From: Methylobacter sp.
GTDB lineage: Bacteria; Pseudomonadota; Gammaproteobacteria; Methylococcales; Methylomonadaceae
DNA: 64,000 bases
Assembly (NCBI GenBank): GCA_030679035.1
Contig: JAUXTH010000150.1
Location: 1-64,000 of the forward strand
Direction: 5' to 3'
A model generated the notes under the pieces. That model ran no database searches, was not told the origin of the DNA, and worked only from the letters and a program-made list of their open reading frames with translations. Within the stretch, counting starts at the first letter, position 1. Each line of letters starts with the position of its first letter. Positions 9,627 to 18,593 of the stretch are shown here, one piece after another. Both the position numbers and the translations under genes were made by a program.

Positions 9627-10105
9627 GCTGATGCCTCCGTATTGGCGATAGTCGCATCAAAGCTGTCCGCTGTCACACGACCGTATATTTCCTTGCCGAT
9701 TTGCATAGCCGGTGAACAGGCGCAGTTGCCCAAACAGTAAACAGGTTCCAGGGAGAATTTGCCGTCCGCAGTCGTTTCATGAAAATCAATGCCCAGCTTG
9801 GCTTTAACATGTTCTTCCAGTTGTCTTCCGCCCATCGCTTGACAGGATTCCGCGCGGCAAAGATGAATGGTTTGTTTGCCCGGAGGCGTATCCCTGAAAT
9901 AATGGTAAAAGCTGATGACGCCATGCACTTCGGCGCGAGAAAGGCTCAGCGCTGTTGCGATGTCCGGGACGCTGCCCTCCGGAATATAACCTAAAGCATC
10001 TTGTACGCCATGCAGAATAGGTAAAAGAGCGCCGGGCTTGTCTTTAAGTGCGGCGATTATTTCTTGCACGGTTGTTTGCGTAGAGCCTGATTCTGTCATG
10101 GTCAT
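9623..10105 (-). CDS. fdsG: NAD-dependent formate dehydrogenase gamma subunit FdsG (NuoE-like)
   Basis: A 160 aa thioredoxin-like [2Fe-2S] subunit homologous to NuoE. The cluster ligands are visible as [11 protein letters not shown] (about residues 82-92) and [11 protein letters not shown] (about 123-133). It is the first gene of the fdsGB-hicAB-fdsA-fdhD-fdsD unit and overlaps fdsB by 4 bp. Together with FdsB it forms the diaphorase arm that passes electrons to NAD+. Confidence 0.94.
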   Translation of the reverse strand: MTMTESGSTQTTVQEIIAALKDKPGALLPILHGVQDALGYIPEGSVPDIATALSLSRAEVHGVISFYHYFRDTPPGKQTIHLCRAESCQAMGGRQLEEHVKAKLGIDFHETTADGKFSLEPVYCLGNCACSPAMQIGKEIYGRVTADSFDATIANTEASA

Positions 10106-10177
10106 CTCAATATGGGGAATCCATCCGGATTAAAACAACGGCAGTTCCTGACTGTTGCGTATTTAAGTGTGCCGGGT

Positions 10178-10206
10178 AGCATAACATAAGATATTTTGGC
10201 TGTAAA
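10178..10206 (-). promoter_or_regulatory. Candidate sigma-70 promoter for the fds operon
   Basis: Read on the minus strand, TTTACA (-35) and TATGCT (-10) are separated by 17 bp, about 75 bp upstream of the fdsG start. It is a reasonable match to the sigma-70 consensus. No operator was recognised around it. Confidence 0.4.
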
Positions 10207-10440
10207 AATGCTATAAAACGGATTAAAAAGGTAAGTGTTTTAATCACTATCGGCTATGTGGTTATTTATAATGAATATTTTTTAAATACAGTGCCTTAAA
10301 ATGATTTGCCTGTTTTTATGCAACAAACTGTTCACGAATAAGCCTATAGTGGTTACTTTTTGTTGGAACTACAAGGGGGCGGCCGACGATACACTAAACT
10401 TGTTCAGTATCAACTTCAGAAGGCAGGGAGAATCATGAAC

Positions 10441-10523
10441 GGAGACGCGACTTTAGTCGCGCATGAGCGATCATGCGTAAGCAGTGATGATGAGCTATCA
10501 CCGCGACTAAAGTCGCGGCTCCA
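10441..10523. repeat. REP-like palindrome pair
   Basis: Two related palindromes, CGCGACTTTAGTCGCG and CCGCGACTAAAGTCGCGG, are separated by ~40 bp in the 490 bp divergent space between fdsG and the tautomerase gene. This paired arrangement is typical of REP/BIME elements mobilised by RAYT transposases. A short ORF called across it (10360-10557) is not credible. Apart from the fds promoter nothing else was recognised in this spacer. Confidence 0.7.
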
Positions 10524-10597
10524 AATGCCCTGGAGTTTAAAGCAGATACCGCTCTAATAGCACATTGTTAAATTAGCCACGTAGAAGAGAGGATTTT

Positions 10598-10945
10598 ATG
10601 CCGTATTTAAAATTAACAACCAATATTGCAATCAGTAAAGAGCAGTCGCCAAAATTATTGAGCCAATTTTCGCAACTGCTAGCCAAAGAAACCGGCAAAC
10701 CAGAGCGTTATGTGATGGTTGAGCTAGTCGGTGACAAAGACATGCTGTTTGGCGGCAGCAGCGAACCCTTAGCCTATGTCGAATGCAAAAGCATCGGCCT
10801 TAGCGCCCAGCAAGCCAAGTTGCTTTCGGCTTCAATTCCCCAATTGTTAGCCAGCGAGTTACAACTTTCAGCGGAGCGTGTTTATATAGAGTTTAGTGTG
10901 TGCCCGGCTGAATTCTGGGGCTGGAATGGTTCTACGTTTGGCTGA
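10598..10945 (+). CDS. MIF-like tautomerase family protein
   Basis: A 115 aa protein of the macrophage migration inhibitory factor / phenylpyruvate tautomerase family. The conserved Pro directly follows the initiator Met (MPYLKLTTN) and would be the catalytic base after Met removal. ETGKPERYVMVEL (about 31-43), FGGSSEPLAYVECKSIG (about 50-66) and the C-terminal VYIEF...WGWNGSTFG follow the family closely. Bacterial members tautomerise keto-enol acids, but the physiological substrate here is unknown. The gene stands alone after an RBS-like GAGAGGA. Confidence 0.88.
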   Translation: MPYLKLTTNIAISKEQSPKLLSQFSQLLAKETGKPERYVMVELVGDKDMLFGGSSEPLAYVECKSIGLSAQQAKLLSASIPQLLASELQLSAERVYIEFSVCPAEFWGWNGSTFG

Positions 10946-11112
10946 ACGCGATAAAATAGGCTGCCGCTTTCTCATTGTTTAGACAGAGTAAAACCTATTC
11001 GTGTACGAATAGGGACTGTATCGTCACATTCAAAACACCTATCGATTTAGAGTCGATAAAAGACGCTTTAATAAGCGCTGGGCGATTCAGCTTAAATCAC
11101 CACGGTAATGCG

Positions 11113-14046
11113 TCAATCCACCCTCAATGACAAGGTGCTGATAATCTCGGCGCTCTTCCTTTCCGGATCGATCACCGTATCCAGTATAAATACCCGGTCG
11201 TTGGCGATGCCGCCTTTTTGCACGATATACTTGGCAATCGCTTGCGCTCTTTGGGCTGCCAGATCTTTTAGCCGCTGGGGTTCCGGCTGAATAATGGCTG
11301 ACAACTTCTCCTTGGCGACTGCATAAAACTTGTCGGTGCTGGTATCAGCTTGGCTATCGATCAAGCGCGTCTTTCTCAGCAATGATTTTTCCACCAGCAG
11401 CGGGAATTTTTCAACAAACAGTTGCTCCATCAAACGCCGGTAATCATCGTCGGAAATCTCAACATACTCCGCGCGTGTTTTTCTGCCGCCCTTCTTATTA
11501 ATCTCGGCGGCTTTGATTCTTTTAAGTTGGTCATATAACGCGTCGTCGCTGACCGCAGGCCAATCCTGCTCCTGAAAAGCCGCGCCTTTAATTTCCAACT
11601 TTAAAACCTCGCGCGTTTTTAGCGCCTTGGCCAAATCGTCCAACTTGCTGATTTGTTGCTTAGTTAATACAGCATCGCCAGCAGCAAAGCTGATCGTGCT
11701 TAAATCTAGTTCACTGCCTATCAGCGATGCCAGTGCGCGAAAAGGCGAGGTGATCACTTTGCTGATTGCATTAGCCAACGCATCGACAACGATATGACTC
11801 ACGCTGAATTTAGGGTCTTCCAGGCTACCGGTAATGGGCACGTGCATGTTTATTTTGCCGTCGGAATCCTTCATTAACGCTATCGCCAAGTCCAGCGGCA
11901 ATGACACGGCATCGGGGTTTTCAACTTTCTCGCCCAGTTCAAACTGGTCAATCAGGATATTATTGGATGCGGTCAATTCCTTGTCGGCAACCTTGTAATT
12001 GAGCTCCAGTGACATCTTGCCTTTTTCAACCTTATAGCCGGCAAACTGCACCATATACGATGAAATCAACGGCATCGGCATGCCGGTAAAATTCACCGAC
12101 ACATCGTAATTGCCCTGATAAGGACTGATTTCGCCCTTGACATCAACCGGCGCCAGATCATAAGCCGTACCCTTTAATTCAACCTTGATCGTTGATTTTT
12201 GCTCCGAGGAAATGCCGCTGGCGCCGCCATCCAGACTTTTGATTTGCGCGGCGAACGGCAAAATCAGCGAAAGGTCGGCAAAATCCGAAGAGCCGTCGAT
12301 GATTTTAATCTTGCCCAGCTTAAATTGGGGCTTAGGCGCTTCGGTGGATGCTTTTTTCGCTGCCGCATCGGGTTTGCTTTTTTCAGTGCTTTTGTCGGCA
12401 ATCATAATGTCGCCAAAATTAACCGTCGTGTCCTTTTTGATGATGACTCGGGCATAAGGCTTGTTAATCAGCAGTGCTTCCGCGCTGTATCGATTCGCAG
12501 GAAGATCGACATCGATGCCGCTAAGCGTTAAATTCTGCCATTTTATAAAGTCCTTGTTCTTCAACTGATCGCGGGTTAACAAATCAGCTATTTGGGTGTT
12601 GCCGGTAAACTTAAGCTCCAGTTTTCCCTCTGCCGGTTTGGCGACCAAGACCTTGCCGTCAACAGCCAGCAACCCATCAATGACATCCAGCCGGGCAAAT
12701 TTGTCGACATAAGCCTGGAAGTGTTCCAGCGCAATATCTTTGACAGCAACGGCTATCTGGGCGGATAAGGGTTCGATTATGGCATTGCCGTCCAGGGTTA
12801 TCGAACCTGTTTCGTTAACCTTGGCGCTGAGCTGAAAAGGTAGTCCCGCTCCGGCCAGATTGCTGAAATCTGTCAGCTTAAAATTGATCGGTTTGGCGGT
12901 AATGGTGATCGGCTTTTTTAGCGTATGGTCTTCAAAGGTAAGACCGCAATTGTTGAGAGCGATACTATTGACCTTGATGCTCCACGATGTTTTTTCCACT
13001 GACTCGCTGGGAGGGGCTTCAGCTTTTTCAATCGGCAATAGGGGCTGATAACTGAACACGCCGTCTGGATTCAACCATGCCTTAAAATCAGCATCATTTG
13101 CAGAAACCGATTCGACCGTCAGTTCATGCTTTTCAAGATTAAAACCGATTCCTTGCACAGCAAACTTAATCATTTTAACCAGCGCTTTATCCTGCGCAGA
13201 TGCCGAAACTTGAAGATCGTGCAGTTCAAACTGGCCCTGGCTGAGGTTTACGTTAAATTTATTATCAACATAATGAACCTTATAATCTGCCTCGAACAGT
13301 TCATAGCCTTGTAAATCCAGTTGCACAAAATCTTGCAAAGCCAGAGCCTGGATTCTCGGCAGTTGCACTTTCTCCAGCTTGATATGCCCGGATGAAGACA
13401 GAGGCTTGAGGCCGATAGCGCCTTGCCAATCGAGCTTGCCGCCTGAATTCAATTCCAGGGTTAAGCCGAAGTTGGATTGGTTGTCCGTTTGAGTCGTGAA
13501 GTTTTCAATAGCGAGATTGATCGGGTACACAGTCTCCTTTTCGGGACTGTTAAAATGCGCATCTTCCCAGTCCAGCTTCCCTTCGACTATCGACAGCTTT
13601 GCGACGTTTAGCGGGAAAATTTTGCCGCTTTCCTGCTTGGCTTCGTTGTTACCCTTAAGCAAGTCTTTAAAATTGAATGATCCGCCTTTATCTTTGGCAA
13701 TGCGGACAACCGGCTTATTCAGCGATACGTTATCAATAACCAGCGCCGCCTGAGTGATGGAGTGCAGTGCATTGATGTCGATAAAAAAATCATCAAAGCG
13801 GGCAAACGGCTGACCGCCCGGCTCTTGAAGCTCAAATCCCTGCATGCTTAACTGTAGTGAAAAGGGATTAAACCGAACCGTTGCAACAGATGCCTTCCTG
13901 CCGGTTTGCTGCTGGATCAGAGGCGGCAGTTTCGACTTGATCAGCGTCGGCAACACGAAAAACCCCAGCATGGTATAGATGCCGAGAAGGCCGCCCGCTA
14001 TCAAAGCAGCTATTTTGATTTTTGATGGTATGTGTGGAACTTGCAT
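11113..14046 (-). CDS. DUF748 domain-containing large envelope protein
   Basis: A 977 aa protein with one N-terminal membrane anchor (residues ~12-32) and a very long beta-rich periplasmic region carrying DUF748 repeats, related in build to AsmA/TamB-like bridge proteins. The C-terminal ~150 aa include a segment beginning LTKQQISKLDDLAKAL and ending AAQRAQAIAKYIVQKGGIANDRVFIL, reminiscent of OmpA-like/peptidoglycan-interacting modules. The family is thought to act in envelope maintenance or lipid transport; no precise function is assigned. It is flanked by unrelated genes on both sides. Confidence 0.85.
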   Translation of the reverse strand: MQVPHIPSKIKIAALIAGGLLGIYTMLGFFVLPTLIKSKLPPLIQQQTGRKASVATVRFNPFSLQLSMQGFELQEPGGQPFARFDDFFIDINALHSITQAALVIDNVSLNKPVVRIAKDKGGSFNFKDLLKGNNEAKQESGKIFPLNVAKLSIVEGKLDWEDAHFNSPEKETVYPINLAIENFTTQTDNQSNFGLTLELNSGGKLDWQGAIGLKPLSSSGHIKLEKVQLPRIQALALQDFVQLDLQGYELFEADYKVHYVDNKFNVNLSQGQFELHDLQVSASAQDKALVKMIKFAVQGIGFNLEKHELTVESVSANDADFKAWLNPDGVFSYQPLLPIEKAEAPPSESVEKTSWSIKVNSIALNNCGLTFEDHTLKKPITITAKPINFKLTDFSNLAGAGLPFQLSAKVNETGSITLDGNAIIEPLSAQIAVAVKDIALEHFQAYVDKFARLDVIDGLLAVDGKVLVAKPAEGKLELKFTGNTQIADLLTRDQLKNKDFIKWQNLTLSGIDVDLPANRYSAEALLINKPYARVIIKKDTTVNFGDIMIADKSTEKSKPDAAAKKASTEAPKPQFKLGKIKIIDGSSDFADLSLILPFAAQIKSLDGGASGISSEQKSTIKVELKGTAYDLAPVDVKGEISPYQGNYDVSVNFTGMPMPLISSYMVQFAGYKVEKGKMSLELNYKVADKELTASNNILIDQFELGEKVENPDAVSLPLDLAIALMKDSDGKINMHVPITGSLEDPKFSVSHIVVDALANAISKVITSPFRALASLIGSELDLSTISFAAGDAVLTKQQISKLDDLAKALKTREVLKLEIKGAAFQEQDWPAVSDDALYDQLKRIKAAEINKKGGRKTRAEYVEISDDDYRRLMEQLFVEKFPLLVEKSLLRKTRLIDSQADTSTDKFYAVAKEKLSAIIQPEPQRLKDLAAQRAQAIAKYIVQKGGIANDRVFILDTVIDPERKSAEIISTLSLRVD

Positions 14047-14129
14047 AAAACCCGGCGATCCAATCAGCTTTAACTTAAAGCCATTATATACTCAACACCG
14101 GCACGATTAGCCAACAAGCCAAATTTCCC

Positions 14130-16772
14130 TCACAACAACGCCTTGATCTCAGGAACACAAGAACCGCAGTTGGTTCCGGCTTTTAGGCAACGGCCGACTT
14201 CCTGATGGGTTTTCAGTCCTTTTTCCCTGATCGCGGCTAGTATGGTTTTTTCTCCGACATTAAAGCAGGCGCAAACGATAGTGCCGACATCGGCGACACC
14301 TATGGGTGGCTTGCCTGTCAATAAGGCCATACGTTCGGCTTGTTCCAATTCTGATTTTGCAAACAGGCTGCACAGCCAGTTACGCTCCGGTAACGCAGAT
14401 CCGGCGGCGATAAAAATCACGCTTTCCGGCTGATTGTTCACGATACGCGCGGCTCGGTAATTACCTAAGCCGGGATCTTGATATTCCTGCCACTGGGGCG
14501 TTCCGCCATTGCTGTCGCAGAGGTTATCTTTTGCCCAATCCTGCCAGTTTTCAGGCAACGTTAGCCCGGCCAGTTCGTAGCGGTAAAACTGTTCGCCTTT
14601 GATTTTTACCCAATAGTCCGGTGTGCTGATGCTCAACTCGCGGCGGGACAAGATAAAACCTTGCCAGACAGGCTGGTAAGCCTTGATGCGCGCCGGTGTG
14701 TGCTTGCTTTCCGGCTGCTTGGAAATCGGGTCGACTATCGGGTTGACTAACGCACCCATGCGTCCCCGGCTGGCGTATTGTTCAGTCCAATGCATCGGAA
14801 CGAAGAGGCTGCCCGGAAGCTGGCTGTCGGTAATCTGCACCCGCGCAAGCATAGTCCCCCAAAAGCTTTCTATGGCTGCCAGACTGTTTGCAATTAATCC
14901 ATAGCGCTCGGCATCAACCGGATGCACTTCGACAAAAGGCTCAGGCTTGTGCTGATTCAACTGTGCCGCAATAGCGGTGCGGGTCATGGTGTGCCACTGG
15001 TCGCGCAAACGGCCTGTATTTAAAATCAGCGGATAATCCTGATCCGGCAGATTGACAGGCGTGCGCGGCGTTATCGCAATAAACTGGGCTTTGCCCGATT
15101 CGGTAAAAAACCGCCCGTCATCAAACAGCCTTGCCCTGCCTTGCGGATAGGCCTGATTTACCGGCCATTGGGTTGGCTGCAAACAATCGTAATCATGCTG
15201 AGTGATGTCCGCAAACGCCGATATATCGAAATCGCGTGACCCGTTATTTTCAAAGCCGGAAAGCGCGGCGTGTTCGCGAAAAATCTCTACCGGACTTTGA
15301 TAATGGAATGCCTGTTCAAACCCCATGCGCCGCGCCACTTGGGTGATAATCCACCAGTCGGGTTTGGCGCTGCCCGTTGGTTTGAATAACGCCCTCTGAC
15401 GTGAAATCCGCCGCTCGGAATTGGTCACCGTGCCGTCTTTTTCGCTCCAGCCTTGCGCAGGCAACAGCACATGCGCCAGGGCGGTGGTATCGGTATCGGC
15501 GATGCAATCGGACACCACCACAAACTCACAGCCCTGCAAGGCCTGTTTGACTTTATTCGCATCGGGCAAACTAACTACCGGGTTGGTACCCATAATCCAT
15601 ACGGCTTTGACTTTGCCGGCGTAAATGGCATCGAACAGTTCAACAGCTGGATAACCCGGCTTTTTGGCAATATTTCGGGTGTTCCAAAAGCGTGCGACCC
15701 GATCAATGTCATCGGCGCTGGAAAAATCCATATGCGCGGCCAGCTGGTGCGACAATCCGCCGACTTCGCGCCCGCCCATCGCATTGGGTTGTCCGGTCAG
15801 CGAGAATGGCCCGCAGCCCTGTTTGCCTATGCTGCCGGTCGCCAAATGGCAGTTGATAATCGCGTTGACCTTGTCGGTGCCGGATGACGATTGATTGATG
15901 CCCTGGCTGTACAGGCTGATGACTTTTTTATGCCCGGCAAACCAGCCGTAAAAGCGGTGCAGGTCGTCTTTGTTCAGTCGGCAAACAGCTGCCACCAGTT
16001 CAGCATCGATACCGGCGGCAGCCAGGGCTTGCTCAAAGCCTTCGGTATGGGCTTTGATATAAGCCGAATCCAGCGCGTTTTGTTCGCTCAAAAAATGCAG
16101 CAGGCCGTTAAACAAGACCGCGTCGCTGCCGCTTGCCAGCGGCAGATGCAAATCGGCGATGTCGCAACTGACGGTGCGGCGCGGGTCGATCACGACGATT
16201 TTTAACGCCGGATTGGCTTCCTTGGCTGCGCGTATCCGCTGAAAACTGACCGGATGGCACCATGCGGCATTGGAGCCGATCAGCACGATCATCTCGGCCT
16301 GTTCGAAATCCTCATAACAGCCCGGCACGGTATCGGAGCCGAACGCGCGTTTATGCCCGGCGACCGACGATGACATGCACAAGCGGCTGTTGGTATCCAT
16401 GTTGCCGCTGCCGATAAAACCTTTCATCAGCTTATTGGCGACATAATAATCTTCGGTCAACAATTGCCCGGAGCCGTAAATCGCTACCGCATCCGCGCCG
16501 TATTTTTCGATAACGCTGATAAAGGAATCGGCGACCAAATCCAGCGCCTCCGTCCATCCGGTTTCGCGCCCGTAAACTTTCGGCTGCAACAGCCGGCCTT
16601 TAAGCTCAACGGTTTCGCCGAGCGCCGAACCTTTGGAGCACAGCCGACCGAAATTAGCCGGATGCGTGGTGTCGCCGCTGATTTTAAGGCGATGCTGTGC
16701 CGCATCGACCTTAGCGCTGATACCGCAGCCTACGCCGCAGTAAGGACAAGTGGTTAGTATGGATTTTGGCAT
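14130..16772 (-). CDS. nasA: Assimilatory nitrate reductase catalytic subunit
   Basis: An 880 aa molybdopterin oxidoreductase that reduces nitrate to nitrite in the cytoplasm. TCPYCGVGCGISA at the start binds a [4Fe-4S] cluster, and NMDTNSRLCMSSSVAGHKRAFGSD contains the probable Mo-ligand Cys (about residue 140). The molybdopterin dinucleotide-binding domain occupies about 570-690. The C-terminal ~60 aa form a BFD-like [2Fe-2S] domain (CACFNVGEKT...AGTNCGSCVPEI), as in Klebsiella-type NasA. It is downstream of the FAD subunit and shares its sigma-54 promoter. A long palindrome lies 18 bp before its start, and no strong RBS is visible there. Confidence 0.94.
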   Translation of the reverse strand: MPKSILTTCPYCGVGCGISAKVDAAQHRLKISGDTTHPANFGRLCSKGSALGETVELKGRLLQPKVYGRETGWTEALDLVADSFISVIEKYGADAVAIYGSGQLLTEDYYVANKLMKGFIGSGNMDTNSRLCMSSSVAGHKRAFGSDTVPGCYEDFEQAEMIVLIGSNAAWCHPVSFQRIRAAKEANPALKIVVIDPRRTVSCDIADLHLPLASGSDAVLFNGLLHFLSEQNALDSAYIKAHTEGFEQALAAAGIDAELVAAVCRLNKDDLHRFYGWFAGHKKVISLYSQGINQSSSGTDKVNAIINCHLATGSIGKQGCGPFSLTGQPNAMGGREVGGLSHQLAAHMDFSSADDIDRVARFWNTRNIAKKPGYPAVELFDAIYAGKVKAVWIMGTNPVVSLPDANKVKQALQGCEFVVVSDCIADTDTTALAHVLLPAQGWSEKDGTVTNSERRISRQRALFKPTGSAKPDWWIITQVARRMGFEQAFHYQSPVEIFREHAALSGFENNGSRDFDISAFADITQHDYDCLQPTQWPVNQAYPQGRARLFDDGRFFTESGKAQFIAITPRTPVNLPDQDYPLILNTGRLRDQWHTMTRTAIAAQLNQHKPEPFVEVHPVDAERYGLIANSLAAIESFWGTMLARVQITDSQLPGSLFVPMHWTEQYASRGRMGALVNPIVDPISKQPESKHTPARIKAYQPVWQGFILSRRELSISTPDYWVKIKGEQFYRYELAGLTLPENWQDWAKDNLCDSNGGTPQWQEYQDPGLGNYRAARIVNNQPESVIFIAAGSALPERNWLCSLFAKSELEQAERMALLTGKPPIGVADVGTIVCACFNVGEKTILAAIREKGLKTHQEVGRCLKAGTNCGSCVPEIKALL

Positions 16773-16789
16773 TGGAAATAGTCGGTCTT

Positions 16790-16857
16790 GTAGGGTACGC
16801 TGTGCGTACCTTTTTTAAATTTATTGTGTTTGAAAAGGTACGCACAGCGTACCCTAC
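16790..16857. repeat. Long perfect inverted repeat between nasC and nasA
   Basis: Perfect 25-bp arms (GTAGGGTACGCTGTGCGTACC plus TTTT) flank an 18-nt loop. It looks like a small palindromic mobile repeat. Its distal arm supplies the TAG stop codon of the upstream FAD subunit gene. As RNA it would form a strong hairpin within the nasCA transcript just before nasA, which could stabilise, pause or partly terminate the message. Confidence 0.75.
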
Positions 16858-18074
16858 GAAGTAGCATAAGCTTTACCAAAAATCAGCGCATCCCTTATCT
16901 CGGCAATGTCTTCCCCCCGCTCCAGCAATTGCTGATACCAACTGCCATCGGCCGTGTCACCATACAGCACTGCGCCGATCAACTTATTGGCTTTAATGAC
17001 CAGCTTCTTATAAATGCCGACAGCGGGATCGGTAAAACAGATGCTTGAACAGTTTTCATCGCCTTGAAAATCGCCGACCGAAAACAGGTTAATGCCCGTT
17101 ACCTTAAGCTTGGTCGCGGTCGGCAAGGTGATATATTCCGCCGCGCCATGCGCGCTGAGATGATTGGCGCAGACTTTGGCCTGTTCAAACAGCGGAGCGA
17201 CCAGGCCGAAAGTATCCCCGCGATGCTGGATGCATTCGCCGACCGCGTAAATGCTGGGATCGTAACTTTGCAGGGTATCGTTGACCACGATGCCGCGCTC
17301 GCAATAAATCCCCGCTTGCTGAGCCAGTGCAATATTGGGACGTACGCCGATTGCGGTGATAAACAGGTCGCATTCCAGTTGGCTGTTATCGTCAAAGCGT
17401 ACCGCTGTGATATGCCCGTTTTCATCACCCAATAATTGCTTGAGCTTGGCGGCCATTTTAAATTTCAGGCCGCGTTGTTCCAGTTCCGTTTGCAGCATTT
17501 TAGCTGCTGGCTTGTCCATTTGCCGGTTCAGCAAGATTTCATGGTTATGGATTACGGTCACGTCCATGCCTCTTAAAACCAGCCCGTTGGCGGCCTCCAA
17601 CCCCAGCAAACCGCCGCCCAATACCACCGCTTTTTTGTGGCTGCGGCTGTAGCTAAGCATTTTATTCACATCGAAAATATCCCGAAAGCTGATCACGCCA
17701 TCCAGATCATTGCCGGGAATCTGCGGTATGACGGCTTTGGAGCCGGTAGCAATTAATAACCGATCATAGCCTGCAACTGTGCCGTCTTGCGCATAGACAT
17801 CTTTTTTTATCCGGTCTATGAACACCACGGCTTTGCCTTCACCCGCATGCAGCGTTATGCCGTTGTCGATGTACCACTGGCGGTTATTGATCACAATATC
17901 CTCAATGGTTTTCTCTCCGCACAGCACCGAGGACAGCATGATGCGGTTATAGTTGCCGTAAGGCTCGGCGCCGAACACGGTAATGTCGTATTTATCCGGC
18001 GCGGCGGTCAAAAGTTCCTCTACGGTACGCATACCCGCCATGCCGTTGCCGATCACGACCAAGCGTTGTTTCAT
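16854..18074 (-). CDS. nasC: Nitrate reductase FAD/NAD(P)H electron-transfer subunit
   Basis: A 406 aa pyridine-nucleotide-disulfide oxidoreductase-fold protein, similar to the N-terminal part of NirB and to Klebsiella NasC, which passes NAD(P)H electrons to the nitrate reductase. The FAD motif GNGMAGM starts near residue 9, and the NAD(P) motif VVLGGGLLGLEAANGL lies near 145. The ORF track starts at 18149, but the ATG at 18074 is preferred: it is preceded by AAGGAA and gives the expected MKQRLVVIGNGMAG start. No C-terminal iron-sulfur domain is present. The final codons run into the palindromic repeat that provides the stop. Confidence 0.9.
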   Translation of the reverse strand: MKQRLVVIGNGMAGMRTVEELLTAAPDKYDITVFGAEPYGNYNRIMLSSVLCGEKTIEDIVINNRQWYIDNGITLHAGEGKAVVFIDRIKKDVYAQDGTVAGYDRLLIATGSKAVIPQIPGNDLDGVISFRDIFDVNKMLSYSRSHKKAVVLGGGLLGLEAANGLVLRGMDVTVIHNHEILLNRQMDKPAAKMLQTELEQRGLKFKMAAKLKQLLGDENGHITAVRFDDNSQLECDLFITAIGVRPNIALAQQAGIYCERGIVVNDTLQSYDPSIYAVGECIQHRGDTFGLVAPLFEQAKVCANHLSAHGAAEYITLPTATKLKVTGINLFSVGDFQGDENCSSICFTDPAVGIYKKLVIKANKLIGAVLYGDTADGSWYQQLLERGEDIAEIRDALIFGKAYATS

Positions 18075-18106
18075 TGTGTGTTCCTTATGATTGAATGCCA
18101 GCAAAT

Positions 18107-18142
18107 CATGTTGTTTGCAATTCAATTGCAAACAACATGCCG
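18107..18142 (-). promoter_or_regulatory. Sigma-54-like promoter overlapping a 33-bp perfect palindrome (nasC)
   Basis: On the minus strand CGGCAT-N5-TTGC has GG and GC at -24/-12 spacing (18142-18128), about 55 bp before nasC. It overlaps a perfect palindrome with 16-bp arms (CATGTTGTTTGCAATT, one-base centre, 18107-18139). The palindrome covers the -12 element and the presumed start site, so it could be an operator or a hairpin at the very 5' end of the mRNA. Inference from sequence only. Confidence 0.5.
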
Positions 18143-18170
18143 ATTTCAATCCAGTAGGCAGGAATAAGCC

Positions 18171-18331
18171 AGTTCGAGCCTGTCCTGAGCTTGTCGAGGG
18201 GCGTCAGCACGAACTGGAGTTTCCGGCAACACGCTATCCAGCAAGCCGGGAACTGCTCTCGACAAGGCACTCCTAAGCGAAGCCGAAGGGCTCAGGACAG
18301 GCCGCTTCGACAAGCTCAGGACAGGCTTGGG
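18171..18331. repeat. Cluster of CTTCGACAAGCTCAGGACAGG-type dispersed repeats
   Basis: Contains CCTGTCCTGAGCTTGTCGAG, a variant ending GGCTCAGGACAGG, and CTTCGACAAGCTCAGGACAGG in both orientations. The same unit occurs inside nirD (23311-23335) and the fused nitrate-transport ATPase gene (41168-41191), so it is a mobile or gene-converted repeat. The cluster separates the nasC promoter from NtrC-like dyads. Confidence 0.75.
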
Positions 18332-18364
18332 CGGTCTTGTTTCGGCCTATTTCTAAAATTTTCA

Positions 18365-18412
18365 TGCTCTAAAATGGTGCGATAGCCCAGATATAAGGTC
18401 TTGAATTGTGCA
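18365..18412. promoter_or_regulatory. Candidate NtrC-binding dyads
   Basis: TGCTCTAAAATGGTGCG (18365-18381) and AGGTCTTGAATTGTGCA (18396-18412) resemble the NtrC dyad TGCACCAACATGGTGCT. They lie about 225-270 bp upstream of the nasC sigma-54-like promoter, with the repeat cluster in between, and about 180-230 bp before the secreted-protein gene at 18594. Which gene they serve is uncertain. Confidence 0.35.
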
Positions 18413-18593
18413 TGCTCAAGTTTTGTTTTAGATGAATACACAATGAAAAACCTACCTCCCTCCTCAGGTTTACATTGACAAGTGTTCTGATAAAGTTCAC
18501 ATTGAATATGTAACTAATTAAATACCCTTAATATCTAAGCAGTTGCAAGCCTAATAATAAAAATAACTACAACTACAACGAGGATTCCATTAC

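Noticed and set aside
10360-10557. 65 aa ORF in the fdsG upstream region
   Set aside because: Covers the REP palindrome pair; the sequence is explained by the repeat.
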